NCBI RefSeq assembly: GCF_017114945.1
Contig: NZ_JABXKQ010000070.1
Location: 1-64,000 of the forward strand
Direction: 5' to 3'
DNA length: 64,000 bases
Source: Nostoc sp. JL34
Lineage (GTDB): Bacteria; Cyanobacteriota; Cyanobacteriia; Cyanobacteriales; Nostocaceae
Shown here: positions 43,642 through 56,700 of the stretch, in pieces
Layout: every line of letters starts with the position of its first letter
How positions within the stretch are numbered: position 1 is the stretch's first letter
Notes under the pieces: model-generated
The model's input: the letters and a program-made list of their open reading frames with translations, nothing else
Databases searched by the model: none
What the model was told of the DNA's origin: nothing
Program-made: the position numbers and the translations under genes

Positions 43642-46600
43642 ATGATGATTGCATTACCCGGATTTAAAATTGTCACTTTGTTAAAAGCAGGGGTAAAAGC
43701 AGTCATATACCGGGGAATTAAGGTTAAAGATCAGTGTCCGGTAATTATCAAAGGGCTACATCCAGAACAGTGTACGCCCAATAATATTGAACAACTCAAA
43801 CATGAGTATGCGATCGCACAAAGGTTAAATACCGCCGCCGCAGTCAAAGTCTACGCCTTAGAGATGCATCAGGGAATCCCTTATTTAATTATGGAGGATT
43901 TTCAGGCGCGATCGCTCGACCAGTTTCTAGACCAATTTCAACAGCCTGTGCCGTTTCTGAAGATTGCTATTGAAATCACTAGTAAACTCGCACAAATCCA
44001 CACTCATCATATTGTCCACAAGGATATTAAGCCGCAAAATATCTTAGTTAACCCCAAAACTAATCAGGTCAAAATTGCCGATTTTGGCATTGCTGCCTTC
44101 ATTCCATACCAGCAGCAAATAGTTAGCAGTTCCAGTCGCATTGAGGGCAGTCTACCTTATTTGTCACCTGAGCAAACTGGGCGAATGAATCGAGGAATTG
44201 ACCATCGTAGCGATTTGTATTCACTGGGAGTCACCTTTTATGAGATGCTCACAGGTCAACTACCATTTCAAGCTAAAGACCCCTTAGAGTGGGTGCATTG
44301 TCATATTGCCAAATCTCCGTTATATCCGAACAAACTGAACTCTGATATTCCTCAAATGCTCTGTGACATCATTATGAAATTGTTGTCGAAAGTTGCAGAA
44401 CAGAGATATCAGAGCGCTTTAGGTTTGCAATTTGATCTAGAACGATGCTTAAAGCAATTAGAGACAACTGGACAAATCCAATCCTTTATTTTGGGTGAGC
44501 AAGATATCTCAGAGCACTTTCAAATTCCTCAAAAATTGTATGGGCGAGAACCAGAGATTGCCAAGCTTCTCCAAGCATTTGAACGAGTTGTTAGCCAAGG
44601 GAAACCAGAACTCGTGCTAGTTTCTGGCTATGCTGGCGTTGGTAAATCTTCTCTGGTGAAGGAGATTCACAAGCCTATTGTCAGAGAACGCGGCATTTTT
44701 ATCTGTGGTAAATTCGATCAGTACAAACGAGATATTCCTTATTCCACCAGTGTTCAAGCTTTTCAAACACTCGCTCGACAAATTTTAACTGAACCTAAAG
44801 ATCAACTTGCTACCTGGAAAAAGCGAATACAAGCAGCATTAGGGAACAATGGTAGACTAATCACAGATGTAATTCCAGAAGTTGAACTAATCGTTGGAGA
44901 ACAGTCTCCTATACCAGAGTTGGGGCCTGCCGAATCTCAAAACCGATTCAACTTGGTGTTTCAAAACTTTATCAGCGTCTTTGCTCAAAAAGAGCATCCA
45001 CTCACTCTTTTTTTAGATGATATGCAGTGGGCTGACACCGCTACTTTAAATTTAATTCAAACTATTATTACTGGCTATAGTATCCAGTATCTCTGCTTCA
45101 TTTTGGCCTATCGAGATAACGAAGTTGATGTTGTACATCCCTTCAATTTGATGATAGAGAAGGTTCGCCAGTATGGTGCAAAGATAACTGAAATTCTGCT
45201 TAAACCGTTGAATCTTGTCTATGTCAATCAGTTAATTGCTGATACTTTACATAGTTCAGCAGAACAAGTAGAACCCCTTGCCAAATTGATTATCCAAAAA
45301 ACTGATGGAAATCCTTTCTTTGTCAACGAATTTATCAAAACACTGCATCAAGAGAATCTGCTGAATTTTGACCCCCCTCAATCCCCCCTTAGCAAGGGGG
45401 GAAGTAAAGGAGGGTGGCAATGGGAACTAGCTGAGATTGAAGCTCAAGGGATTACAGATAATATTGTCAATCTGATGATTAGGCGGATGCAAAAACTGCC
45501 ACTTGCAACTCAACAGGTGCTTAAATTAGCCTCCTGTATCGGTAATCGCTTTGATTTAGAAGTTTTGGCACTTGTTGGGGAACAATCTATTGAAGAAACA
45601 GCAAATGCACTTGTTGAAGCAGTTTTAAGAGGATTAATTATTTCCATTGAGTCAGATAAAAGTGTTGATAAAAACTATCGTTTCTACCATGACCAAGTTC
45701 AACAAGCTGCTTATGCGTTAATTGCTGATGAATCAAAGTCGGCTATTCACCTGAAGATTGGGCAACTTTTACTAAAAAATGCTAGTCCTGAACAAGTAAA
45801 CGAGCAAATTTTTGATCTAGTCAATCAACTCAATCTTGCTGTCGCTCTGATTATTGAACAAATAGAAAAAGATGAATTGGTACGATTGAATTTAATCGCT
45901 GGTAAAAAGGCAAAAGCTTCCACAGCCTACACTCTTGCGAAAAGTTTTTTTAGCGTGGCGATGAATCTTTTGGCTGAAAATGCCTGGATGGAACAATATG
46001 AACAAACATTTACTTTATTTAGAGAACAGGCTGAGTGTGAATTCTTAACAGGAAATTTAGAGCCAGCGGAAGAATTATTTGAGCTACTATTGCTCAAATC
46101 AGAATCTTATATCGACAAATCTAATATTTACATGCTGCAAATCAGACTCTATCAAGTTGCAGGTAGGTATGAAGAGGCGCTGACATTGGGATTAGAAGCT
46201 TTAAAGCTTTTTGGAGTGAGATTTCCTGATTCAAATGAGCAAGTGCAAAGTGCGATAGCGAAGCGCAGCAGCGTTGGCAAAGCCTCTCGTAGAGAAGCGC
46301 TGATCGCAATTGAAAAAAACCAAGTATTAATCAATTTAGGTGATAGACAAGTCTCTGATTTAATTGATGCTCCAGCGATCCAAGATCCAAATATTAAGAC
46401 ACTGATTAGTCTGTTGACGACTTTGGGCCCACCTACTTATCTCGCTAGGCCTCATCTCTTTCCCTTAGTCGTACTTAAAGCAGTTAACTACTCACTCAAG
46501 TTTGGTAATACAGAAGATTCCTGTTTTGCTTACAGCATGTACGCCATGTTGTTAGTTTCCATCTTCCATGATATTCCTACAGGTTATGCATTTTCTGAGA

Positions 46601-49600
46601 TGACAATTCAATTAAATGAAAAGTTGCATGACTTGAAACTTAGAGGAGTTGTTCTACACATTCATGGAAGTCATATCAACGTTTGGTGTAATCATATTGC
46701 CAGCGATATTCCCTTTTTAGAACGGGGATTTATCGGCTGTGTAGAAGCAGGTGATGTGACGATGGCAAACTACAACGGCTATCAAGGCTCTTGGCAAATT
46801 ATCCAGTTAGGCTATCCACTTACAGAAACATATAAATCTCTAGAAAAATACACTGCATACGCTCGTCAGTCTAAACATGATGCCGTCTATCAGACAATCA
46901 GATTACAGCAGATGCTACTGATGAATCTGCGCGGACTCACTTACCAAAATCTAACTCTAAATGATGATAGTTTTGATGAATCACGCGCATTGTCTGTAAT
47001 TACAGATGCAGGTTTTGTTAGTGGAATTATTTTTTATCACATTATCAAATTAATCATATTTTTTACATATAGACAGTATACAGAGGGGCTTAATTGTGCC
47101 TTAGAATTATCAAAATATCCAGTTACGACACTGGCATTACCAATTGAAACAGATTATGTTTTATATTACTCACTGACTCTAACGGCTCTTTATCCAACAG
47201 GATCTTTTCAAGAGCAAGGACAGTTTTTGCAAACCCTAAAATCTCATCAGCAGCAATTGCAATACTGGGCTAATCACTGCCCTGAAAACTTTTTACATAA
47301 GTCTCAGTTAGTAGCTGCTGAAATAGCTCGAATTGAAGGTAGAGATTTGGAAGCAATGCGTCTGTATGAACAATCAATTGCTTCAGCCCGTAAGCAGGGA
47401 TTTGTGCAATATGAAGCTTTAGCTAATGAGCTAGGTGCTAACTTTTACTTGGAGCGAGATTTTGAACTAATTGCCAAAATATACTTGGAAGCAGCTAAAA
47501 ATGCCTATATGCGTTGGGAGGCATTTGCTAAAATTAAGCACCTCGAAGAATCCTATCCTCAGCTATTACCACAACAACAGCTTGTCTCTAATGGAACGTT
47601 TATCACCACAGGTGAGCATTTGGACTTTTTGTCAGTAGTTAAAGCCTCTCAAACTATATCTAGTGAAATTGTATTTTCGCGTTTGTTGAAGACATTAATG
47701 CAAATTGTCATTGAGCAAGCAGGAGCAGAAATTGGTTATTTGTTGCTGGAACACGATCAAAATCTGGTGATTGAAGTAGAAGCTAAAGTTAATCCCCAAG
47801 CAGAAAAGCTCAATGTTTCTCGACCTGTATTAGAGGGTGAAATTTCTCAGTTTATTCCGCAATCAATGCTAAATTATGTTCAGCGAACTCAAGAAACAGT
47901 GATTTTGCAGAATGCTACTGAGCATAATTTGTTTTCCAAAGATGAATATGTAATTCAAAAGCAACCTATATCTGTACTTTGTTTGCCGATCGCCCGTCAG
48001 TCAAAATTACTTGGTATTTTATATTTAGAAAATAATCTGATCTCCAGTGCCTTTACACAAGACAAACTTTCTGTACTGGAAATTTTGACAGTTCAAATTG
48101 CTATTTCTCTAGAAAATGCTCGTCTTTATCAAGGTTTAGAAGACAGTCAAGCACAACTCAGCTTGGCATTAAAATCTGCCAAAATTGGTGTTTGGAGTTG
48201 GGATATTGCTAGCGATCGCTTTGACTGGGATGAGCAGATTTATCAACTATTTGGGTTAACACCTGAAACCTTTGCTGGCACTTCTGAAGCACTTTTAGCT
48301 CGTCTGCATCCAGACGATCGGGGCTTGCTGGCTCAATCGTTGAGTCGAGCTATTAACGAAGGTGTGGAGCATAATTTAGAATATCGAATTATTTGGGATG
48401 ACGGCAGTATCCGCTACGCAGCCTGTCGGGGAAAAGCCTTTTTCAACGAAGCGGGTATTGCCACACACATGAGTGGTGTTGTGCTTGATATCACAGATCG
48501 CAAACAATCTGAAGCCGAACGTATCCAACTGATTCAAGAGCAAACCGCCCGACAGGAAGCAGAAGCTAATCAACAACGAGCTGGGTTTTTGGCTCAAGTC
48601 AGTGCAACCCTCGCTTCTTCCCTTGATTACGAAAGCACCCTAGCAAGCGTGGCCAACTTGGTTGTGCCTTATTTCGCCGATTGGTGCAGCGTTGATCTGC
48701 TGCAAGACAACCAATCAATTAATCGGGTAGCAGTTGCTCACCGAGATCCAGGGAAAGTTAAACTCGGCTGGGAACTTCATCAGCGTTATCCGAGAAAGTT
48801 GGATGAACCTCAAGGTGTGCCGAAAGTGCTGCGTACAGGAATTGCTGAAATGGTAACTGAAATTCCAGATGCAGCTTTAGTAGAAGGCATCCCAGACGCA
48901 GAACATTTAAGGATTATACGTGAACTTGGTTTAAAGTCCTGTGTAATCTTGCCCTTGATGGCACGTGAAAGAATTTTTGGTGCAATTTCCTTTTTTACTG
49001 CGGAATCAGAACGCCGTTACGGCACGGCTGACTTGTCATTAGCGGAGGATATTGCCCATCGAGCAGCGATCGCAATCGATAATGCCCGCCTTTACCAAGA
49101 AGCGCAGCAAGCACAAAAAACGGCAGAGCGAGCGTTAGAGCGCATTGCCCGTCTTCAATCCATCACAGCTGCCCTTTCAGAATCCCTGACACCAGCCCAA
49201 GTATCTGAAGTGATTGTAGAGCAGAGTATGGCTGGCTTGGAAGCTAGTTGTGCCCTCGTCGCCTTGGTGAAAAAAAATAAACCTGAACTGGAAATTGTCC
49301 GTGCGGTTGGCTATAACCAAGATTTGATAGACGCTTGGCGTCATTTTGCCATCGATTCACCTTCTCCCCTAGCAGAAGCTGTGCGAACTGGGAAACCTGT
49401 TTGGGCTGAAACAACAAAAAATCGGGTAGATCGTTATCCACATTTGACTGAAGCGTACGCCCAATATGATTTTAAAGCCTGGATTTCTATTCCATTGATG
49501 GTAGAAAGTTGGGTAGTTGGCGGTATAAGTTTGGGATTTGCCGAGCCTCAACAACTTAGTGGAGAAGATCAAGCATTTATCTTGGCTGTTGCTCAACAAT

Positions 49601-50796
49601 GCGCCCAAGCGATCGCTCGCGCCCATCTCTATGAAGCCGAACAAACGGCACGAAGCGCTGCTGAAAGCGCAAACCGCATTAAAGATGAATTTCTCGCTGT
49701 CTTGTCTCATGAACTCAGAACACCGCTTAACCCAATTTTGGGTTGGACAAAACTGATGCGAACCCGCAAGCTCGATCAAGCAACAAGCGATCGCGCCCTA
49801 GAAACCATTGAACGCAATGCCAAGTTACAAACCCAATTAATTGAAGATTTGCTCGATGTTTCCCGCATCCTTCAGGGTAAACTTAACCTCAACTTCTACC
49901 AGATTAATTTGGTATCAGTGATTGAAGCTGCGATCGAAACAGTACGTTTATCGGCGGAGGCTAAGTCTATCCAGATTCAGACAATTCTCGAATCTGGTGT
50001 GGTGCAAGTTTTAGGCGATGCCAATCGATTGCAACAAGTCTTTTGGAATATCCTTTCTAATGCGATTAAGTTTACTCCCATCGGCGGACAGGTAAAAATT
50101 AAATTAGAGCAAGTTGACTCACAGATACAAATCCGTGTAACTGATACAGGGAAGGGGATTGTACCTGAGTTTTTACCTTATGTCTTTGATTATTTCCGTC
50201 AAGCAGATAGTGCGACAACTCGAAAATTTGGCGGTTTAGGTTTAGGATTAGCGATCGTTCGTCATCTCGCAGAACTTCACGGGGGAACTGTGCAAGCAGA
50301 AAGTCTGGGTGAAGGACAAGGAGCAACTTTCATCGTCAGACTTCCATACTTACAGGATGAAAGCAAAAAAATCAAGAATGCAAAAGATAACTCCTCACTG
50401 GTGGCGGATCAGTCTTCGCCGCTATCTGGCTTAGAGATTCTGGTGGTGGATGATGATGCAGATATGCGAGAATTTTTGCCTTTCATGCTGGAGCAGTATG
50501 GTGCAACTGTTACCGTTGTCGCCTCAGCCATTGAAGCTTTAACTGCATTGAGTCAATCACAGCCAAATTTGATCGTCAGCGATATTGGGATGCCAGAAAT
50601 GGATGGCTATATGCTGATGCGACAGATAAGGAGTCTCAAACCAGAACAAGGGGGGACAATTCCCGCGATCGCTTTAACTGCTTATGCTGGTGAGATGGAT
50701 CATCAACAAGCGATCGCTGTCGGATTTCAACAGCATATTTCTAAACCCGTAGATCCAGAAGAATTGGTGAAAGCGATCGCATCATTAACGATATAG
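43642..50796 (+). CDS. Trifunctional Ser/Thr kinase - AAA ATPase - hybrid histidine kinase
   Basis: A 2384-residue signalling protein of the HstK-like class. Order: Ser/Thr kinase (about 8-270; [15 protein letters not shown] at about 147-149, [13 protein letters not shown]); AAA_16-type ATPase (about 300-560; Walker [10 protein letters not shown] at 328-337, Walker [13 protein letters not shown]); a long helical region (about 600-1310); GAF (about 1325-1500); PAS (about 1505-1625); two more GAF domains (about 1645-1815 and 1830-2000); HisKA with phospho-His H2023 in SHELRTPLN; HATPase (about 2110-2245; [15 protein letters not shown]); receiver with phospho-acceptor D2314 in [10 protein letters not shown]. 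Two stretches (about residues 577-592 and 870-889) are encoded by dispersed DNA repeats inserted in frame. The 3' end overlaps the convergent kinase by 12 bp. The signal sensed is unknown. Confidence 0.95.
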   Translation: MMIALPGFKIVTLLKAGVKAVIYRGIKVKDQCPVIIKGLHPEQCTPNNIEQLKHEYAIAQRLNTAAAVKVYALEMHQGIPYLIMEDFQARSLDQFLDQFQQPVPFLKIAIEITSKLAQIHTHHIVHKDIKPQNILVNPKTNQVKIADFGIAAFIPYQQQIVSSSSRIEGSLPYLSPEQTGRMNRGIDHRSDLYSLGVTFYEMLTGQLPFQAKDPLEWVHCHIAKSPLYPNKLNSDIPQMLCDIIMKLLSKVAEQRYQSALGLQFDLERCLKQLETTGQIQSFILGEQDISEHFQIPQKLYGREPEIAKLLQAFERVVSQGKPELVLVSGYAGVGKSSLVKEIHKPIVRERGIFICGKFDQYKRDIPYSTSVQAFQTLARQILTEPKDQLATWKKRIQAALGNNGRLITDVIPEVELIVGEQSPIPELGPAESQNRFNLVFQNFISVFAQKEHPLTLFLDDMQWADTATLNLIQTIITGYSIQYLCFILAYRDNEVDVVHPFNLMIEKVRQYGAKITEILLKPLNLVYVNQLIADTLHSSAEQVEPLAKLIIQKTDGNPFFVNEFIKTLHQENLLNFDPPQSPLSKGGSKGGWQWELAEIEAQGITDNIVNLMIRRMQKLPLATQQVLKLASCIGNRFDLEVLALVGEQSIEETANALVEAVLRGLIISIESDKSVDKNYRFYHDQVQQAAYALIADESKSAIHLKIGQLLLKNASPEQVNEQIFDLVNQLNLAVALIIEQIEKDELVRLNLIAGKKAKASTAYTLAKSFFSVAMNLLAENAWMEQYEQTFTLFREQAECEFLTGNLEPAEELFELLLLKSESYIDKSNIYMLQIRLYQVAGRYEEALTLGLEALKLFGVRFPDSNEQVQSAIAKRSSVGKASRREALIAIEKNQVLINLGDRQVSDLIDAPAIQDPNIKTLISLLTTLGPPTYLARPHLFPLVVLKAVNYSLKFGNTEDSCFAYSMYAMLLVSIFHDIPTGYAFSEMTIQLNEKLHDLKLRGVVLHIHGSHINVWCNHIASDIPFLERGFIGCVEAGDVTMANYNGYQGSWQIIQLGYPLTETYKSLEKYTAYARQSKHDAVYQTIRLQQMLLMNLRGLTYQNLTLNDDSFDESRALSVITDAGFVSGIIFYHIIKLIIFFTYRQYTEGLNCALELSKYPVTTLALPIETDYVLYYSLTLTALYPTGSFQEQGQFLQTLKSHQQQLQYWANHCPENFLHKSQLVAAEIARIEGRDLEAMRLYEQSIASARKQGFVQYEALANELGANFYLERDFELIAKIYLEAAKNAYMRWEAFAKIKHLEESYPQLLPQQQLVSNGTFITTGEHLDFLSVVKASQTISSEIVFSRLLKTLMQIVIEQAGAEIGYLLLEHDQNLVIEVEAKVNPQAEKLNVSRPVLEGEISQFIPQSMLNYVQRTQETVILQNATEHNLFSKDEYVIQKQPISVLCLPIARQSKLLGILYLENNLISSAFTQDKLSVLEILTVQIAISLENARLYQGLEDSQAQLSLALKSAKIGVWSWDIASDRFDWDEQIYQLFGLTPETFAGTSEALLARLHPDDRGLLAQSLSRAINEGVEHNLEYRIIWDDGSIRYAACRGKAFFNEAGIATHMSGVVLDITDRKQSEAERIQLIQEQTARQEAEANQQRAGFLAQVSATLASSLDYESTLASVANLVVPYFADWCSVDLLQDNQSINRVAVAHRDPGKVKLGWELHQRYPRKLDEPQGVPKVLRTGIAEMVTEIPDAALVEGIPDAEHLRIIRELGLKSCVILPLMARERIFGAISFFTAESERRYGTADLSLAEDIAHRAAIAIDNARLYQEAQQAQKTAERALERIARLQSITAALSESLTPAQVSEVIVEQSMAGLEASCALVALVKKNKPELEIVRAVGYNQDLIDAWRHFAIDSPSPLAEAVRTGKPVWAETTKNRVDRYPHLTEAYAQYDFKAWISIPLMVESWVVGGISLGFAEPQQLSGEDQAFILAVAQQCAQAIARAHLYEAEQTARSAAESANRIKDEFLAVLSHELRTPLNPILGWTKLMRTRKLDQATSDRALETIERNAKLQTQLIEDLLDVSRILQGKLNLNFYQINLVSVIEAAIETVRLSAEAKSIQIQTILESGVVQVLGDANRLQQVFWNILSNAIKFTPIGGQVKIKLEQVDSQIQIRVTDTGKGIVPEFLPYVFDYFRQADSATTRKFGGLGLGLAIVRHLAELHGGTVQAESLGEGQGATFIVRLPYLQDESKKIKNAKDNSSLVADQSSPLSGLEILVVDDDADMREFLPFMLEQYGATVTVVASAIEALTALSQSQPNLIVSDIGMPEMDGYMLMRQIRSLKPEQGGTIPAIALTAYAGEMDHQQAIAVGFQQHISKPVDPEELVKAIASLTI
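45371..45417. repeat. Palindromic repeat inserted in the kinase gene
   Basis: CCCCCTT-AGC-AAGGGGG (within 45383-45401), flanked by C-rich and G-rich arms, is a dispersed intergenic-type cyanobacterial palindrome. Here it encodes [16 protein letters not shown] in frame within the ATPase region. Confidence 0.75.
46252..46307. repeat. Second dispersed repeat inserted in the kinase gene
   Basis: The segment GCGATAGCGAAGCGCAGCAG continuing to TCTCGTAGAGAAGCGCTGAT is typical of Nostoc-type dispersed repeats. It encodes [17 protein letters not shown] in frame within the helical region, splitting an otherwise regular sequence. Confidence 0.7.
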
Positions 50797-53700
50797 CCAA
50801 ACACGCAACAGCGACAGCAATTGCTCAGTATCTACAGGTTTAGTAATGTAGTCTGATGCACCGGCTTCAATACACTTCTCGCGATCGCCTTGCATGGCTT
50901 TAGCAGTCAGTGCAATAATCGGCAAAGATTTAAATTGATCGTTTTGGCGGATTATGCGTGTTGTTTCGTAACCATCCATTTCTGGCATCATTACGTCCAT
51001 TAAAACGACATCAATATCTGGTGTATTTTCTAACAGGGTAATCCCCTCTCTGCCATTTTCAGCATATATAACCTCTATTTGATAACGCTCCAGCATACTG
51101 GTAAGGGCGAAGATATTCCGCATATCATCGTCTACAATTAGCGCTTTTTTGCCAGTGAGTAAGTAGTCTTGTGAATGCAGTTGTTCGAGTATTTGGCGCT
51201 TTGGTGCTGGTAAATTTGCTTGGACTCGGTGTAAAAATAATGCTGTTTCATCGAGGAGACGTTCGGGCGATCGCACATCTTTAATGATGATTGTCTCGGC
51301 AATCCGTCTGAGTTCTGTTTCTTGAGCTTTGCTAATTTCTCTACCTGTGTAGACAATAATTGGTAAAGTTTTGCCGTTAGGTAAAAGCTTTATCTGCTCA
51401 ATCAGTTCAAACCCAGTCATGTCGGGTAGCCCTAAATCGAGAACCAGGCAATCAAAATGCTGGGTGCGAATAGCTTCTAGAGCTGCTGCACCGTCAGCCA
51501 CAGCAGTGGTTGAAACATCGCTGTTACCAATCAACTCAACAATACTCAGCCGTTGAGTATCATCATCTTCGACTACCAATAAATTTTTCACCTGACGCTC
51601 AACAAAACCTTTAATTTTGGCCAACGCCTCGGATATTGTCTCGCTGGTTAAGGGCTTTTGCAGATATGCGATCGCACCTAGTTGCAAACCGCGCTGTTTT
51701 CCTTCCTCAACGGTCATGATATGTACGGGAATGTGACGGGTATTTGGGTCATGTTTGAGACGATCTAATACCGTCCAACCATCCATTTCTGGCAACCGGA
51801 TATCTAGCAAAATGGCTGAAGGTAGGAATTGCTGCGCTAACATCAAACCTGTACTACCAGTTTGGGCAGCTATCACCTTGAATCCTTGTTGTTGCGCCAT
51901 ATCTAGTAGGATACGCGCAAAATTAACGTCATCTTCGACAATTAGTAACACGCGATCGCCTCTTTCAATCGTAGTGCGATCGTCATTAATCAGTGCTGAG
52001 TGCTGAGTGAGGAGTGAGGAGTGGGGAGTAAGGAGTGGGGAGTAAGGAGTGGGGAGTAAGGAGTGGGGAGTAGGGAGTAGTGTTGATGTTGATTCAGGAC
52101 TCAATTGTGGTAAGTAGAATGTAAAGGTGCTACCTTCACCGGGTTGACTAATGAGTTTAATTTCGCCACCGAAGAGACGGGCGATTTCGCGGCTAATTGA
52201 TAAGCCCAATCCGGTGCCGCCGTATCTCCGACTGGTAGAGCCATCGGCTTGCTGGAATGCCTCAAAAATCACTTTCTGTTTTTCGGGGGCAATACCAATG
52301 CCTGTATCGCTGACTGAAAAGCCGATGACAATCTGAGCGCGATTCAAGTTTTGATGGTCAGAACTCCAGCCCTGCTTGGCCACCGCAATCTGTAAGCGTA
52401 CCTCCCCTTTCTCTGTAAATTTAAAAGCATTGGAGAGGAGATTTTTCAACACCTGTTGTATGCGTTTGACATCTGTATAGATGCTGATTGGTAGTTCAGG
52501 AGTAAATTCAATTACGAAAGCAAGTCCTTTACTCTGAGCGATTTGCCGGAAGGTACGCTCAATCTGATCGCCCAACTCTACCAATGGCATTTGGGTCATA
52601 TCAATGGACATGGTTCCAGATTCAATTTTAGCGAGATCCAGAATGTCATTGATTAACGCCAACAAATCAGTACCGGCTGAGTAAATTGTTTGGCTGTATT
52701 CGACTTGCTTGGCGGTGAGGTTGCGATCAATGTTATCTGTTAACAACTTCGCCAAAATCAACAAGCTATTTAACGGTGTCCGCAATTCATGAGACATGTT
52801 GGCAAGAAATTCTGATTTGTATTTTGAGGAGAGGGCGAGTTGTTCAGCCTTGTCTTCTAAAGACAGTCTTGCTTGTTCAATTTCCCGATTTTTGCGCTCG
52901 ACTTCTTTCTTTTGCATCGCCAACAACTCTGCCTTTTCTTCTAATTCAGCGTTGGTTTGTTGCAGTTCCTCTTGCTGTCCTTTGAGTAAATCTTCGGAAG
53001 TTTTGAGTGATTGGGCTTGTTTTTCTAAGCGTTTGTTGGTTTCGCGGAGTTCGCTTTGCTGGGTTTGGAGTTCTTCAGCCAAAGATTGCGACTGCTTGAG
53101 TAATTCTTCAGTTCGCATCGATGCTGCGATCGTGTTGAGGACGATCGCGATACTTTCGGTAAGCTGGTCGAAGAATGTCAGATGAATTTCGCTAAAGCGG
53201 CGGAAGGATGCTAATTCAATCACTGCTGTCACTTGTCCTTCAAAGAGTACAGGTAACACCACGGCATTTAGGGGCGTGGCTTCTCCTAAACCAGAGGCAA
53301 TTCTGACATAATCGCTGGGTACTTCCGTCAGCAGAATTCGCTCTTTTTCTAAAGCGCATTGTCCCACCAAACCTTCACCCAATTGAAAGCGGTTAGCCAG
53401 ATGTCTGCGTTCACGGTAAGCGTAGCTACTAATTAGTTTCAAATACGGTGAATGTTCAGCAGACTCCATGAGAAAGAATACGCCGTGTTGCGCCCCTACC
53501 AAGGGTGCTAGTTCTGAGAGAATTAGTTTAGATACGGTTTCCAAGTCTCGCTGACCTTGGAGCATTCGGGTAAACTTGGCTAAGTTAGTTTTCAACCAGT
53601 CTTGTTCGGTGTTTTTCTGCGTTGTCTCCCGCAGGTTGGCAATCATCTGGTTGATGTTGTCTTTGAGTATCGCTACTTCTCCTAATGCTTCGACGGCAAT

Positions 53701-56700
53701 TGAACGAGTTAAATCACCTTTAGTTACAGCTGTAGCAACTTCTGCGATCGCTCGCAACTGAGTTGTTAGTGTAGCAGCAAGTTCGTTCACATTATCCGTC
53801 AAATCTTTCCAAGTTCCAGCCGCCCCCGGCACTCTCGCTTGTCCGCCTAACTTCCCTTCAATTCCCACTTCCCGCGCCACTGTGGTTACTTGATTGGCAA
53901 AGGTCGCTAGAGTATCAATCATCTCGTTGATTGTCTCTGCCAAGGTTTCAATTTCTCCCTTGGCATCTAGCATCAGTTTCCGTTTCAAGTCACCGTTAGC
54001 AACTGCGGTTACAACTCTGGCGATACCGCGTACTTGTGCTGTGAGGTTTCCCGCCATCGAGTTAACATTGTCCGTCAAATCTTTCCAAGTCCCCGCAACA
54101 CCTTGAACTTGCGCTTGTCCGCCCAACTTCCCTTCAGTTCCCACTTCCCGCGCCACCCGCGTTACTTCACTGGCAAAAGAACTGAGTTGATCTACCATTG
54201 TGTTGGTGGTGTTCTTCAAATCCAAAATTTCGCCTTTGGCATCGACGGTAATTTTCTTAGAAAGGTCGCCATTAGCTACCGCCTTAGTAACTTCCGCGAT
54301 GTTGCGAACTTGTCCGGTGAGGTTCCCCGCCATTGAGTTAACGTTGTCTGTTAAATCTTTCCAAGTCCCAGCTACTCCTCTGACGTAAGCTTGGACGCCC
54401 AATTTACCTTCCGTTCCGACCTCACGGGCAACTCTTGTAACTTCCGATGCAAAAGAATTCAGCTGATCCACCATTGTATTAATGGTATTTTTAAGTTCCT
54501 GAATTTCACCTTTTACATCGACGGTGATTTTCTTAGATAAGTCGCCGTTTGCTACCGCCGTAGTCACTTCGGCGATGTTCCGCACCTGTGCCGTCAAACT
54601 TCCCGCCATGAAATTTACACTGTCGGTTAAATCCTTCCAAGTTCCGGCTACACCTTTAACTTCCGCTTGTACGCCCAGTTTCCCTTCAGTTCCCACCTCA
54701 CGGGCAACTCTTGTAACTTCCGATGCAAAAGAATTTAACTGATCTACCATTGTGTTAACGGTGTTTTTCAACTCTAAAATTTCACCTTTGACATCAACGG
54801 AGATTTTTTTAGATAAGTCGCCATTAGCTACAGCTGTGGTGACGGCGGCAATGTTTCGCACCTGTGCCGTTAAGCTTCCCGCCATGAAATTCACGCTGTC
54901 GGTCAAGTCTTTCCAAGTGCCAGCCACGCCGCGCACATCAGCTTGCACACCCAGTTTACCCTCACTTCCCACCTCACGCGCAACTCTTGTGACTTCACTG
55001 GCGAAGGAGTTGAGTTGATCCACCATAATATTGATGGTATTCTTAAGTTCCAGAATTTCGCCTTTGACAGCAACAGTAATTTTCTTAGATAAATCACCAT
55101 TGGCGATCGCAGTTGCAACTTCGGCAATGTTTCGCACTTGGTCGGTGAGGTTCCCTGCCATTGAGTTTACATTGTCGGTCAAGTCTTTCCAAGTGCCTGC
55201 AACTCCTCTAACTTCTGCTTGCACACCCAGTTTGCCTTCTGTACCCACCTCTCTCGCAACCCGCGTCACTTCCGATGCAAAGGAGCTAAGTTGATCCACC
55301 ATTGTATTAATAGTGTTTTTTAACTCCAAAATTTCGCCTTTGACATCAACGGTGATTTTCTTAGATAGGTCGCCATTTGCCACAGCAGTAGTCACTTCAG
55401 CAATATTCCGCACCTGCGCCGTTAAGCTTCCCGCCATGAAATTCACGCTGTCAGTTAAATCTTTCCAAGTACCCGCGACACCGCGCACTTCTGCTTGCAC
55501 ACCCAGTTTACCCTCACTTCCCACCTCACGGGCAACCCTTGTCACTTCTGATGCAAAGGAATTGAGTTGATCCACCATTGTGTTAATGGTATTTTTCAGC
55601 TCCAGAATTTCACCTTTGACATCAACAGTGATTTTCTTAGATAAGTCGCCTGTTGCAACCGCAGTAGTAACTTCGGCAATATTTCGCACCTGTGCCGTCA
55701 AGCTTCCCGCCATGAAATTCACGCTGTCGGTCAAGTCTTTCCAAGTGCCAGCCACACCACGCACATCAGCTTGCACACCCAGTTTACCTTCACTGCCCAC
55801 CTCACGAGCAACCCGTGTGACTTCCGATGCAAAGGAACTGAGTTGATCCACCATTATATTGATGGTATTCTTGAGTTCAAAAATTTCACCTCTGACATCG
55901 ACGGTGATTTTTTTAGATAGATCACCATTTGCGATCGCAGTGGCAACTTCGGCAATATTTCGCACCTGTCCGGTGAGATTACCCGCCATTAAGTTAACGT
56001 TATCGGTTAAATCTTTCCAAGTCCCCGCTACTCCCCGGACTTCTGCTTGCACGCCCAACTTGCCTTCAGTTCCCACCTCACGGGCAACTCTTGTTACTTC
56101 ACTCGCAAAAGAATTAAGTTGATCTACCATTGTGTTGATGGTGTTTTTCAACTCCAGAATTTCGCCTTTGACATCGACAGTGATTTTCTTGGAAAGGTCG
56201 CCATTTGCCACAGCCGTCGTAACTTCGGCAATATTCCGTACCTGTGCCGTCAAGCTTCCCGCCATGAAATTCACGCTGTCAGTCAAGTCTTTCCACGTAC
56301 CCGCTACCCCGCGCACTTCTGCTTGACCGCCCAATTTACCTTCAGCCCCCACCTCACGGGCAACTCTTGTTACTTCACTCGCAAAAGAATTAAGTTGATC
56401 CACCATGATGTTAACGGTGTTTTTCAACTCTAAAATTTCGCCTTTGACATCTACAGTGATTTTCTTGGAAAGGTCGCCGTTTGCTACTGCCGTTGTCACT
56501 TCCGCAATATTACGGACTTGGGCAGTCAAATTACCTGCCATCAAATTAACGTTGTCAGTGAGATCCTTCCAAGTTCCTGCTACACCTTTAACTTCTGCTT
56601 GTACGCCCAATTTCCCTTCAGTTCCCACTTCACGGGCAACTCTTGTTACTTCACTCGCAAAAGAATTAAGCTGATCCACCATCGTGTTGACGGTGTTTTT

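Noticed and set aside
51991..52080. Possible CRISPR array
   Set aside because: The repeats are contiguous 15-bp units without spacers, inside a coding gene; no cas genes are present.
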